Under the pieces are notes generated by a model. That model had not been told where the DNA came from, did not search any database, and worked only from the letters and a program-made list of their open reading frames with translations. From Clostridium sp. UBA6758 (GTDB lineage: Bacteria; Bacillota; Clostridia; Clostridiales; Clostridiaceae), in assembly GCA_002453475.1 (NCBI GenBank), contig DKGY01000083.1:23256-46799 (forward strand): a DNA stretch of 23,544 nucleotides, given 5' to 3'. Of the stretch, positions 15,990-23,540 are shown one piece after another; the stretch's first letter is position 1, and every line of letters begins with the position of its first letter. The translations under genes and the position numbers were made by a program.

Positions 15990-16585
15990 TTTTTACTTCC
16001 TCCAATCAAAGATATGAAATTTTCATTCTTCATAAATTTAATTAATTCTTAATCTTATTTATTCTTCAAATCTTTATAAACTTCCCCTATATAATATACG
16101 ATAATAAAAATGACATATTACAAATTTAACATCATATATTTCATTTTAACTTTTGTTATCCATTGTATTGCCTATATTTTTTATGTACAACCAATGAGCT
16201 TGTCTTATTTTTAGTCCTATAATTCTTTATTAATCTTCATATTTTTAGTGATTTTATTAACAAAAACTTTTTATTTCCATCGTTACTCAAAAATTATATC
16301 ATAATTTATAATATTTTGCCATATATTTTACCATAGCCACATGTAAATATAGCCATATATATCCTTTGTATTTACATATCATATAAATCTTAATAATTTA
16401 AATCAATTACATATTCCTATGTTTTTAGGTTCTTAACTTTTTATGTTCTTCATGGCTTAAGTCATTGGTATCACTTATCTTCAGTCTCCTAAGAATCACC
16501 TATTTTTTTAGAAATATTCACATTAATCAAACCATTTACAAACATATCTATTTTTATTTTTTCTAATTAAAATTAAATTATTTAC
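15990..16585 (-). promoter_or_regulatory. polysaccharide operon upstream region with candidate promoters and long leader
   Basis: This is about 600 bases of AT-rich DNA without a credible gene. An extended -10 (TGATATAAT, -10 hexamer at 16293-16298) would start transcription near 16286, leaving a leader of about 300 bases. An alternative is TTTACA (16342-16347) with TATATG (16320-16325), 16 bases apart. Three TRTGGC motifs, 16 and 18 bases apart, cluster at about 16318-16354 around these sites and might be operators. A stretch at about 16441-16500 is clearly richer in GC than its surroundings. Neither promoter is certain. Confidence 0.4.
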
Positions 16586-16769
16586 AAAACAAAAGACTAG
16601 GATAGGGGGATATCCTAGTCTTGCATAATATATATACAAACACTATGAGGGTTATGTTTAGTGCTTGTACGAAATGCTAGAAACTCCTTAAATTTTAGTA
16701 TTTTTTATTTGCCGAAATATTAATAAGTCTACAGATATTATTAATATTTCAGCAAATATTATTTTTATT
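16586..16769 (-). ncRNA. candidate structured small RNA or attenuated leader
   Basis: Three hairpins lie in a row, all oriented to the minus strand. The first, at 16710-16755, has arms TTTGCTGAAATATTAATAA and TTATTAATATTTCGGCAAA. The second, at about 16632-16672, has arms CAAGCACTA and TAGTGTTTG. The third is a 12-pair stem at 16593-16622 with a TCCCCC loop and a TTTTGTTTTG tail, which is a typical intrinsic terminator. The single imperfect pair in each of the first two stems is G-U on the minus strand but A-C on plus, so the minus strand is the RNA. A -10 box matching TATAAT precedes it. No protein start with a ribosome binding site is seen; an AAGGAG near 16690 is not followed by ATG, GTG or TTG. 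No known RNA family was recognised. Confidence 0.55.
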
Positions 16770-16775
16770 GAAGTA

Positions 16776-16802
16776 ATTATAACCCATGTAACTTATTTGC
16801 AA
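16776..16802 (-). promoter_or_regulatory. probable promoter of the candidate small RNA
   Basis: The minus strand has TATAAT (16776-16781), a full match to the -10 consensus. TTGCAA (16797-16802) is a possible -35 box, 15 bases away, which is short of the usual 17. Transcription would begin near 16769, just before the long hairpin. The same TTGCAA hexamer serves rnpB at 17669-17674. Confidence 0.5.
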
Positions 16803-17100
16803 CCAATCAAGAAGTTAATTGTTTCATCTTTGTTAAATTTTCTAAATTTTCTTTATATTTATATAATATATTATATTCTCAAATCTTCAAACTTTATTTT
16901 CATTCATTTAACACAGTATATTAAAATTATATTTCAATTAATCCATTTAACTACGTTTTTCTATATTTTACTAAGCTTTTTATTTGCTATTTTTATAAAT
17001 TGATACATTTTATATTAATTTAAGTTTCATTTTATTAGAAATATCTTTTTAACGCTATAAACTTATATTTACTTTTCTATAAAATCAACCAATTAGAAAT
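16803..17100. other. AT-rich intergenic stretch without recognised content
   Basis: This is very AT-rich sequence between the candidate RNA promoter and the rnpB terminators. A plus-strand ORF of 68 codons here (16797-17003) has no ribosome binding site and a composition of Phe, Ile, Leu and Tyr expected from random AT-rich DNA. I see no gene. Confidence 0.6.
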
Positions 17101-17146
17101 GAAAAATAAAAAAACCTTATTCTCCTTAATTGGAAGAATAAGATTT
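17101..17146 (-). terminator. second intrinsic terminator downstream of rnpB
   Basis: Arms at 17112-17123 and 17135-17146 form a 12-pair stem that includes one U-G pair only on the minus strand. The minus-strand tail is a run of seven Ts, an A and five Ts. It lies about 40 bases beyond the first rnpB terminator and is a back-up stop for leftward transcription. Confidence 0.75.
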
Positions 17147-17181
17147 CAAAATTTTATTTACTCATACTTAATTTAAATATT

Positions 17182-17218
17182 ACAAAATAAAAACACTAAG
17201 ATTTAACTTAGTGTTTTT
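17182..17218 (-). terminator. primary rnpB terminator
   Basis: The perfect 12-pair stem AAAAACACTAAG / CTTAGTGTTTTT has a 6-base loop and begins a few bases after the 3' end of RNase P RNA. The stem ends in a T run followed by ATTTTG on the minus strand. Its A-rich 5' arm means it might also act on the plus strand. Confidence 0.85.
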
Positions 17219-17222
17219 AATG

Positions 17223-17639
17223 GTGTGAGTAAATCTATAAGCCGAGTTCTGTATTTGACAATCATCTATCTAGGCCCATTATTACTAATGGGCTCAAGCG
17301 ATACACCCGGGAACGGGACGGGCAGCCCCATAATGTTCCACTTTCGATCTTGCTCCAGATGGGGTTTACATAGCCGCAAAGTCGCCATTGCGCTGGTGAG
17401 CTCTTACCTCGCCTTTCCACCCTTACCTTAAGTGACACTCCAAATCTACGATTTGGTTAGTGGAACTTATGCATTCTAACTAGTTAGAATGTATTCACCT
17501 AAAAAAGTCACTCAGGCGGTATATCTCTGTTGCACTTTCCTTAAAGTCGCCTTCACTGGGAGTTACCCAGCACCCTGCCCTATGGAGCTCGGACTTTCCT
17601 CTCCTGATTTCTCAGCAGCGATTGTCTGACTTACTCGCA
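17223..17639 (-). ncRNA. rnpB: RNase P RNA (Firmicutes type B), M1-like ribozyme
   Basis: This is the catalytic RNA of RNase P, which removes tRNA 5' leaders. The minus strand contains the hallmark GAGAGGAAAGTCCGAGCTCC near the 5' end (about 17586-17605). AGGGCAGGGTGCTGGGTAAC and GGAAAGTGCAACAGAGA follow, and the conserved 3' end is AACTCGGCTTATAGATTTAC. The terminal GAGTAA and TTACTC sequences pair to form helix P1. Length is about 417 bases, normal for a type B RNA. A variable arm contains the perfect palindrome CATTCTAACTAGTTAGAATG (17472-17491), a 20-base self-complementary stem. Its promoter is at 17646-17674 and two terminators follow. Ends are assigned from P1 pairing and promoter position, good to a few bases. 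Confidence 0.96.
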
Positions 17640-17645
17640 AAATTA

Positions 17646-17674
17646 ATATTAACATAAATCTTTTATCATTGCAA
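17646..17674 (-). promoter_or_regulatory. rnpB promoter
   Basis: TTGCAA (17669-17674) and TAATAT (17646-17651) are 17 bases apart on the minus strand. The predicted start, about 7 bases past the -10 box, falls on the 5' end of RNase P RNA, which supports both calls. Confidence 0.7.
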
Positions 17675-17711
17675 CGCCTTTAAATTTTCTATTTTTGGTT
17701 ATATAATCCAC

Positions 17712-17739
17712 ATATTAGACTATTTAAATAGTCTAATAT
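17712..17739. repeat. 28-base perfect palindrome
   Basis: The arms ATATTAGACTATTT and AAATAGTCTAATAT are exactly complementary with no spacer. The centre ACTATTTAAATAGT is shared with the palindrome at 17830-17861. It lies upstream of the rnpB promoter. It could be a protein binding site, part of a terminator or a small repeat unit. Confidence 0.7.
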
Positions 17740-17829
17740 ATAAATATAAAACTATACATCTAAATAAATATCGAATTATCAAACTATGGAAAATTTTACC
17801 TATATAACTAGTTTAATATATAAAATTTT

Positions 17830-17861
17830 AACTAGTTAACTATTTAAATAGTTAACTAGTT
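17830..17861. repeat. 32-base perfect palindrome, possible terminator of the Nif3-family operon
   Basis: Arms AACTAGTTAACTATTT and AAATAGTTAACTAGTT are exactly complementary. It lies 67 bases beyond the stop of the Nif3-family gene, the last of its operon, and is followed on the minus strand by AAAATTTTATAT. It may form a weak AT-only terminator. It shares its 14-base centre with the palindrome at 17712-17739. Confidence 0.6.
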
Positions 17862-17928
17862 GTTGTCATAGTGCGGGTTTCGAGGATTTTCACTTCTTTA
17901 TTAAGCCAGTTTTTTTAAAGTAATAGGA

Positions 17929-18723
17929 TTATATAAAATTATATGGATCCTTTATAACTTTAGATAATATAACCTCTACACCCATGGGCTCTAATATTTT
18001 TTTGATATTTTCTGCTAAACTCATTACTAATGGCCATTCTGAATTAAAATGTCCTATATCTATTACAGACAATCCCATCTCTTCATAGTCAGATACAAAG
18101 TGATAGGTAGTATCCCCTGTGATTAATAGATCAGCACCTAGGTCATAGGATTGCTGCAAGTAATCTTCTCCGCTTCCATTAACTAGGGATACGATTCTTA
18201 CTTTTTTATCTAACTCTCCGGAATATCTTAAATTTTGTAAGTTTAGTTTATCCTTAATCCCATTTATTATTCTCTCCACCGTTGTGTCTTCCTTCAGCTG
18301 AACTATTCTACCCACTCCAGCTGTAGGATCTGATGGAGCTACTTCTATGATTTTACTTCCTTCAAAGCCAAGGAGTTTTACAAATTCATCATTTAATCCG
18401 CCTTTTACAGTGTCCCAATTAGTATGACTAGAATATAGCGCTATGCCATTTTCTATTAGCTTCATAATCTTTTTTCCTTGCAGACTATCCGTAGTTATGC
18501 TTTTAGGCTTTATAAACAGCAGTGGATGATGAGTTAGAATCAACTGAGCTCCTAACTCCTTTGCTTCCTCTATGACCTTTAGAGTGCAATCTAGAGCAAC
18601 TAAGACCCTAGTTACTTCACTTTCTCTATCTCCCACCATAAAACCTACATTGTCGTAGCTTTCTTTTAGGTTTAATGGTGCAATTTCTTCCATTATATCA
18701 ATGACTTGATTTATTTTTACCAT
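17929..18723 (-). CDS. Nif3-like dinuclear metal centre protein (YqfO / GTP cyclohydrolase 1 type 2 homolog)
   Basis: This is a 264-residue protein of the NIF3 family, which forms hexameric rings with two metal ions per subunit. The metal ligands sit in the expected motifs: LTHHPLLF (residues about 63-70), YSSHTNWD (about 97-104), ITGDTTYH and DIGHFNSE near the C-terminus. This is the short form; the extra domain inserted in Bacillus YqfO is absent. Its cellular role is not settled, and the database label of GTP cyclohydrolase is by homology. An in-frame ATG at 18741 is rejected because GGAGG lies inside that extension, 7 bases before the ATG at 18723. It follows trmK closely, as in many Firmicutes where yqfN and yqfO are neighbours. 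Confidence 0.92.
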   Translation of the reverse strand: MVKINQVIDIMEEIAPLNLKESYDNVGFMVGDRESEVTRVLVALDCTLKVIEEAKELGAQLILTHHPLLFIKPKSITTDSLQGKKIMKLIENGIALYSSHTNWDTVKGGLNDEFVKLLGFEGSKIIEVAPSDPTAGVGRIVQLKEDTTVERIINGIKDKLNLQNLRYSGELDKKVRIVSLVNGSGEDYLQQSYDLGADLLITGDTTYHFVSDYEEMGLSVIDIGHFNSEWPLVMSLAENIKKILEPMGVEVILSKVIKDPYNFI

Positions 18724-18741
18724 ATTATATCCTCCACACAT

Positions 18742-19428
18742 TTATTCAAGTAAAAAACCTTTTATCTTTTGAATTTTATCCCATAACTCTAATTTTCTTT
18801 TTCTTGAATTTTCTGTGTCACCCTTAAGTTCTTCATGGATTCTTAAATATTTTTCCAGCTTATAATTTAAATATTCCTTATAGGTATCATCTTGCTTACC
18901 TAAAAGAATCTTGCTTATTTCATAGTAAATAGGCTCCATATCTTCAGGCTCAGTTCCCCAGGATATCTTCATAATTTCATAGTATTTTTCTTCATCATAT
19001 ATTATCCACTCATCTAGGATGTTACATCCTGAGGTATAAAGATATTCTCTTAAGACTTCTGGATTTTGTACAGGCTGAACTATTACATAGTTTAACTCTT
19101 TAAAGACCTCCTTACTTTCTTCTAGGATATCTCTTATCAAGTTTCCTCCCATACCAGCAATGACAGCTGCTTCTACTTCTCTAGGAGTTACAGTTGTAAG
19201 CCCTCCTCCAAGTCTACACTGTATTTTCTCTTGAAGGTTATTATCTCTTACATTTTTTTTAGCCTTTTCCACTGGGCCTTTATTAATATCACTGGCTATG
19301 GCAAAGTCTATTTTATTCCTTTTCAAAAGTTCTATGGGTACATATCCATGGTCTGTTCCTACATCTACCATAGACTTAACCCCTGTGATTAAATCACTTA
19401 TTAGTTTTAATCTTTTGCTAATTATCAT
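18742..19428 (-). CDS. trmK: tRNA (adenine-22-N1)-methyltransferase
   Basis: This 228-residue SAM-dependent methyltransferase of the TrmK (YqfN) family makes m1A22 in tRNA. The SAM-binding motif is MVDVGTDHGYVPIELL at about residues 20-35. ASDINKGPVEKA and RLGGGL follow, with AGMGGNLIRDIL and VQPVQN carrying the substrate-side loop. A C-terminal helical coiled region (residues about 165-228) matches the tRNA-binding tail of the family. The start at 19428 has AGGTGA just upstream. An in-frame GTG at 19443 would add five residues but has only a weak site. The upstream gene ends 20 bases away, and the downstream ribosome binding site directly follows the stop. It is the middle gene of a three-gene operon. 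Confidence 0.93.
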   Translation of the reverse strand: MIISKRLKLISDLITGVKSMVDVGTDHGYVPIELLKRNKIDFAIASDINKGPVEKAKKNVRDNNLQEKIQCRLGGGLTTVTPREVEAAVIAGMGGNLIRDILEESKEVFKELNYVIVQPVQNPEVLREYLYTSGCNILDEWIIYDEEKYYEIMKISWGTEPEDMEPIYYEISKILLGKQDDTYKEYLNYKLEKYLRIHEELKGDTENSRKRKLELWDKIQKIKGFLLE

Positions 19429-19448
19429 ATTTTCACCTAACACCTTAT

Positions 19449-20336
19449 TTATATAACAGCCATCATAAGTCTCATTTGAAGATATAGGAATACTATTGCC
19501 ACTAAAAGTGATATATAGATATACCTATAGGCAGACTTTTTATCATATTTTGCACAGAAATGAGCTGCATAGTACATACAGAACATCACTGCCATGTTTA
19601 ATATTCCATAGAGCATCTGAGCGAATGCAAATTGCTTGTCAGTACCCACTTCCGCAGCTTCCATAGACACATTAAGAACTAAAGGCATTATATCCGGAAG
19701 CTTATTTAGTATATATAAAACCATTGGATAAAAAGTTGTAAATAAAATTATGATACTAGTTATAACTAATGGGAGTATAAATTTTTTATCCTTATGCAGT
19801 TTATTAACCTTATTATATTCCTTTGTCCAAGATTTTTCTTCAATGCCTAGCTTATTTAGTACCTCCATGAACTCTTTGAATTTCTTAGGTGATAGAGCAT
19901 AGCTTATATCTTCAGTTTTTAAATATATAATACTACTGCCACTTGTAACAAACATTCTGGAAGTTCCTAAGTTTTTTACTACAATTCTTCCTATTGCAAA
20001 TTTATTAGAGGATATACCTGAAAGACTTATCCCTCTAATTTTTCCCTTTCCTACAGTGTAGCATTCTATATCACTTATAGGTAAAATTACTTTTTTAAGT
20101 CCTCCCAGCGCATTTATCGTTACTTCACTATTTGTTATTTCATACTTTACAGTTACCCATATTCCTATGTGATATAAATAGAATATATTACAAATCACCA
20201 ACACCACTCTAATTAAACTCAACATCAGATAGGAATCTAGAATGTGTGTAGCCCAAACCCCTATTACATTCAAGACAACAAAAGTTAATATAGTGGGAAT
20301 TATTTCTAGCTTCTTATTGCTATTGAAACTATTCAT
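19449..20336 (-). CDS. PH-domain-containing membrane protein of unknown function
   Basis: This 295-residue protein is not assigned a function. Two N-terminal transmembrane segments (about residues 12-30 and 36-60) are followed by a beta-rich domain of about 100 residues (65-165). That domain resembles bacterial PH-like domains (YEITNSEVTINALGG, then ILPISDIECYTVGKGK and MFVTSGSSIIYLKTEDISYALSP). Three further transmembrane segments lie at about 188-212, 238-258 and 272-292. The layout fits membrane-tethered bacterial PH proteins, for which no reaction is known. AAAGGAGGT is 5 bases before the ATG, a nearly perfect site. It has its own promoter and heads the operon with trmK and the Nif3-family gene. 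The association with rpoD-trmK appears to be a clostridial arrangement; that comes from memory, not from this sequence. Confidence 0.75.
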   Translation of the reverse strand: MNSFNSNKKLEIIPTILTFVVLNVIGVWATHILDSYLMLSLIRVVLVICNIFYLYHIGIWVTVKYEITNSEVTINALGGLKKVILPISDIECYTVGKGKIRGISLSGISSNKFAIGRIVVKNLGTSRMFVTSGSSIIYLKTEDISYALSPKKFKEFMEVLNKLGIEEKSWTKEYNKVNKLHKDKKFILPLVITSIIILFTTFYPMVLYILNKLPDIMPLVLNVSMEAAEVGTDKQFAFAQMLYGILNMAVMFCMYYAAHFCAKYDKKSAYRYIYISLLVAIVFLYLQMRLMMAVI

Positions 20337-20375
20337 GGATTACCTCCTTTATAAATGTATATATACTTATTCTAT

Positions 20376-20404
20376 ATTATATTAAGTGATTTTGTCTATT
20401 ACAA
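20376..20404 (-). promoter_or_regulatory. SigA promoter of the PH protein-trmK-Nif3 operon
   Basis: TTGTAA (20399-20404) and TATAAT (20376-20381) are separated by exactly 17 bases on the minus strand. The start would be near 20369, 33 bases before the gene. It lies just past the rpoD terminator, which marks a new transcription unit. Confidence 0.75.
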
Positions 20405-20418
20405 ATTCTAGCTATGTA

Positions 20419-20446
20419 AAAAGAGCTGCCTTAAAAGACAGCTCTA
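20419..20446 (-). terminator. rpoD terminator
   Basis: Arms AGAGCTGTCTT and AAGGCAGCTCT form a stem with one G-U pair, followed by TTTT, starting one base past the rpoD stop codon. It is the most GC-rich terminator in the window and should end the dnaG-rpoD transcript. Confidence 0.88.
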
Positions 20447-20447
20447 A

Positions 20448-21521
20448 CTAATCTAAATAATCCTTAAGTTTTTTACTTCTACTTGGATGTCTTAACTTTC
20501 TTAAAGCCTTTGCTTCAATTTGTCTAATTCTTTCTCTTGTTACATTGAATTCTTTTCCAACTTCCTCAAGAGTTCTAGCTCTTCCATCATCAAGACCAAA
20601 TCTAAGTCTTAACACCTTTTCTTCCCTCGGAGTTAAAGTTCTAAGTTGACTGATTAGTTGTTCCTTTAACATGGTGAAGGCTGCTGCTTCTGCTGGAGCT
20701 AATGCATCATCATCAGGAATAAAGTCTCCAAGATGAGAATCTTCCTCTTCACCTATAGGAGTTTCTAAAGATACAGGTTCTTGAGCAATCTTCATTATTT
20801 CTCTAACCTTATCTACGCTCATATCCATATGCTTTGCAATTTCTTCTGGTAATGGCTCTCTTCCTAGTTCTTGAAGAAGCTGTCTAGATACTCTAATCAA
20901 CTTATTAATAGTTTCTACCATGTGTACTGGTATTCTAATAGTTCTAGCCTGGTCTGCAATAGCTCTTGTAATTGCCTGTCTAATCCACCATGTAGCATAG
21001 GTACTAAATTTAAATCCCTTGCTGTAATCAAACTTTTCTACAGCTTTTATAAGACCTAAGTTACCCTCTTGAATTAAGTCTAAAAATAACATACCACGAC
21101 CTACATATCTCTTAGCAATACTTACAACTAGTCTAAGGTTTGCTTCTGCTAGTTTTTTCTTAGCATATTCATCACCATTTTCTATAAGCTTCGCAAGTCT
21201 CATTTCTTCTTCTGCAGATAATAGAGGTACCTTACCAATTTCTTTAAGGTACATTCTAACTGGATCATCGATGGCAATTCCTTCTGGAATTGTTATGTCA
21301 ACCTCTATCTCTACCTCTTCTTCATCTTCTTCCTCTGGAACTGCACCTATAACATCAATACCCATAGATTCAAGAACTTCATAAATCTTTTCTATTTGCT
21401 CTGGAGTTAACTCTACGCCTTCTACTTCGTCCATTATTTCTTTATAAGTTAAGTTCCCTTTTTTCTTACCTTTTTCCACCAATTTCTTTACTACAGCAAC
21501 TTTTCCTGCTTTATCCTTCAT
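20448..21521 (-). CDS. rpoD: primary sigma factor of RNA polymerase (SigA/RpoD)
   Basis: This 357-residue housekeeping sigma factor directs RNA polymerase to the -35/-10 promoters seen in this window. A short acidic region 1.1 ([13 protein letters not shown]) precedes region 1.2 ([20 protein letters not shown]). The core regions 2.1-2.4 contain [19 protein letters not shown] and [18 protein letters not shown]. Region 3 contains [13 protein letters not shown]. Region 4.2 is [20 protein letters not shown], ending in [20 protein letters not shown]. An in-frame ATG at 21539 would place the strong GAGGAGGT site inside the coding region, so the ATG at 21521 is used. The length and missing large non-conserved region match Firmicutes SigA. 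It follows dnaG with almost no gap, a classic macromolecular synthesis operon. Confidence 0.98.
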   Translation of the reverse strand: MKDKAGKVAVVKKLVEKGKKKGNLTYKEIMDEVEGVELTPEQIEKIYEVLESMGIDVIGAVPEEEDEEEVEIEVDITIPEGIAIDDPVRMYLKEIGKVPLLSAEEEMRLAKLIENGDEYAKKKLAEANLRLVVSIAKRYVGRGMLFLDLIQEGNLGLIKAVEKFDYSKGFKFSTYATWWIRQAITRAIADQARTIRIPVHMVETINKLIRVSRQLLQELGREPLPEEIAKHMDMSVDKVREIMKIAQEPVSLETPIGEEEDSHLGDFIPDDDALAPAEAAAFTMLKEQLISQLRTLTPREEKVLRLRFGLDDGRARTLEEVGKEFNVTRERIRQIEAKALRKLRHPSRSKKLKDYLD

Positions 21522-21539
21522 TCCATTACCTCCTCTCAT

Positions 21540-23315
21540 CTACAGTTTTACCATTTCCTTCTGTATATCCATTAGCTCTCTAGCTAGCGTTAAAGATTCT
21601 TCAACTAACCCTTCAGATTCACACCTTCTAATTTTATCCATAATCTTCCTTTTTGACTCCTCTAACTTGTATTTTTTTATCTTATTCACACAGTCACTTA
21701 TCATTTTGTCTATGGATGCTTCATCTATATCAATTTTATATTCTTGAATTTTTATCCATTCTCTTGTGAACTCACTATCCTGCATAGTTTGCAGTTCAAT
21801 AATCTTAATTAATTCTTCCTTAGAGCACATATTGTTTTCTTTAATAATTTTATAAATTACTTTATGTGCTTTTAAAATAAGCTCATCTTCACTTATACTA
21901 CTAAATATTTTATCACTTAGTCTTTTGTGAAGTGCAAGGCTTAATACAGTTCTTTCCGCCCTAACAAATCCGGGCTCTAGATATAATTTTTGCCCAAATT
22001 CCCTATTTATATTATGATTTTTATCATTTTGTATATATTTCTTATGATTTTTGTCTACAGACTCCATTATAGCTTCTTCACCTATACCACTTTTCTCTGA
22101 AACCTGCTTAATATATACAGCTTTTTCTAGTGGATCAAGGTCTTTTAGCACTATAACTACTTCTTTTAGATATTTAATCACCATTTCTTTCTTAGAAAAG
22201 TCAATTCCCTTTTCTGCCATCTTTAGCTTGAAATCAATAAGAGGTAGAGCTCCATCTACTAGATTTAGAAATTTTTCTTTACCATAGGCTCTAATAAATT
22301 CATCTGGGTCTTTACCTTTGGGAATTCTAAGAATTTTAAGGTTAAATCCAGATTTTTGTAGTATTTCTAATCCTCTTATAGTAGCATTTTGACCTGCTGC
22401 ATCTGAATCAAAGGATACTATGACAGTATCAATATATCTCTTTAATAATTTACATTGGCCTTCAGTTAATGCAGTTCCTAGGGTTGCAACTACATTCGTT
22501 ACTCCTTGTTGAAAAAGAGAGATTACATCCATATAACCTTCAACCATGATAACTGTTCTAGCCGAATTATTCTTTATTGCTAAATTTAATCCATAAAGAT
22601 TTGTTCCTTTATGAAATATTGGGGTTTCGGGAGAGTTTAAATATTTAGGTTTAGAATCATCTAAAACCCTTCCACCAAAGCCTATTACCCTGCCACTGAC
22701 GTTGAATACAGGAAATATAATTCTATTTCTAAATCTATCGTATATATTTCCCTTTTCATTTTTTGTAGTAAGTCCAAGTTCTAGTATTTCTTCTTCACTA
22801 AATCCTCTTTGTTTTAAATAGGAACGTATTCCCTGCCAATTGTCTAGTGCAAAGCCAATACCAAACTTTTTAATAGTCTCATCTGTTATACCTCTTCCTT
22901 TTAGGTATTCATAAGGAGCCTTATATCTTTTTAAATTAGTATAATAATACCTCCCAGCTTGTATGTTTATATCATACATTCGTTGATATTTTTCATTAGC
23001 TGCTGAACTTTTACCTGGTGAATTTGTATCATCTACTACAATGCCTACCTTTTCTCCAAGAAATTTTACTGCGTCTGGGAAAGCCATATTCCTGGTTTTC
23101 ATAACAAAACTTATTACATTACCAGCCTCTCCACATCCAAAGCATTTATATATTTGTTTTTCACTTGATACAGTAAATGAAGGTGTTTTTTCACTGTGAA
23201 ATGGACATCTTCCTAAATAATTTTTTCCTGTCTTTCTTAAGGTTACTACCTCTGAAACGATATCCACTATATCATTTTCTTCTTTTATTTTTTGTATTAA
23301 TTCTTCAGAAAACAT
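21540..23315 (-). CDS. dnaG: DNA primase
   Basis: This 591-residue protein makes RNA primers at the replication fork. The N-terminal zinc ribbon uses C37, H40, C58 and C61 (GRCPFHSEKTPSF, then YKCFGCGEAGN). The catalytic core contains GRVIGFGGRVL and LNSPET. The Toprim domain follows with E259 (MVEGYMDVISL) and the metal pair D303/D305 (SFDSDAAG). The C-terminal part, from about residue 440, is helical and should hold the helicase-binding domain. The start is the ATG at 23315, 7 bases after GAGGTGA. A TTG two codons upstream lies against the ribosome binding site. It is complete, with normal length for a Firmicute. Its neighbour rpoD is normally cotranscribed. Confidence 0.98.
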   Translation of the reverse strand: MFSEELIQKIKEENDIVDIVSEVVTLRKTGKNYLGRCPFHSEKTPSFTVSSEKQIYKCFGCGEAGNVISFVMKTRNMAFPDAVKFLGEKVGIVVDDTNSPGKSSAANEKYQRMYDINIQAGRYYYTNLKRYKAPYEYLKGRGITDETIKKFGIGFALDNWQGIRSYLKQRGFSEEEILELGLTTKNEKGNIYDRFRNRIIFPVFNVSGRVIGFGGRVLDDSKPKYLNSPETPIFHKGTNLYGLNLAIKNNSARTVIMVEGYMDVISLFQQGVTNVVATLGTALTEGQCKLLKRYIDTVIVSFDSDAAGQNATIRGLEILQKSGFNLKILRIPKGKDPDEFIRAYGKEKFLNLVDGALPLIDFKLKMAEKGIDFSKKEMVIKYLKEVVIVLKDLDPLEKAVYIKQVSEKSGIGEEAIMESVDKNHKKYIQNDKNHNINREFGQKLYLEPGFVRAERTVLSLALHKRLSDKIFSSISEDELILKAHKVIYKIIKENNMCSKEELIKIIELQTMQDSEFTREWIKIQEYKIDIDEASIDKMISDCVNKIKKYKLEESKRKIMDKIRRCESEGLVEESLTLARELMDIQKEMVKL

Positions 23316-23438
23316 TCTCAACTCACCTCACTCTCAAGTGATCTTAAACTTAAAGAAACCTACTAAGTATGTTATACCTTAAGTCTAAAAGAACTTATCT
23401 CATTTTTAACTTAACTTGCTTTTTAAAATTAAAATACA

Positions 23439-23540
23439 CGTTTATCCGATGACTACCCGCTCTAATACTCCCATATTCTTCAAAGTGGGAGTAAAGAGCG
23501 GCTACGTCCCTGGATAACGATTTCTAAGCTTCAGTGGGAG
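23439..23540. other. large nested hairpin at the window edge, possible IS200/IS605-type element end
   Basis: Nested arms are CGTTTATCC/GGATAACG (23439-23447, 23512-23519), GAC/GTC (23451-23453, 23506-23508), CCGCTCT/AGAGCGG (23457-23463, 23495-23501) and ACTCCCA/TGGGAGT (23467-23473, 23486-23492), with a 12-base loop. A second GTGGGAG at 23534-23540 repeats an arm outside the fold. The block is much richer in GC than the 110 bases beside it. The structure may continue past the window edge. The likeness to clostridial tnpB-associated ends is from memory only; a structured RNA is the alternative. Confidence 0.4.

Noticed and set aside
16660..16695. Small peptide gene in the candidate RNA after AAGGAG
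   Set aside because: The only codon at proper spacing is ATT, and it is followed by a stop after five codons.
16797..17003. Plus-strand ORF of 68 codons rich in Phe, Ile, Leu and Tyr
   Set aside because: It has no ribosome binding site, its composition is that expected of AT-rich noncoding DNA, and it overlaps the candidate small RNA promoter.
15990..17220. Known riboswitch (c-di-GMP, cobalamin) or T-box upstream of the polysaccharide operon
   Set aside because: No conserved core sequence of these classes was found on reading the minus strand, although a covariance-model search was not possible.
17225..17431. Plus-strand ORF inside the rnpB region
   Set aside because: It lies wholly within RNase P RNA, antisense to conserved helices, and has no ribosome binding site.
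17866..17912. tRNA or tRNA fragment suggested by GGGTTTCGAGGAT on the plus strand
   Set aside because: No acceptor stem, anticodon arm or D arm can be built around it; only a vague T-arm likeness exists.
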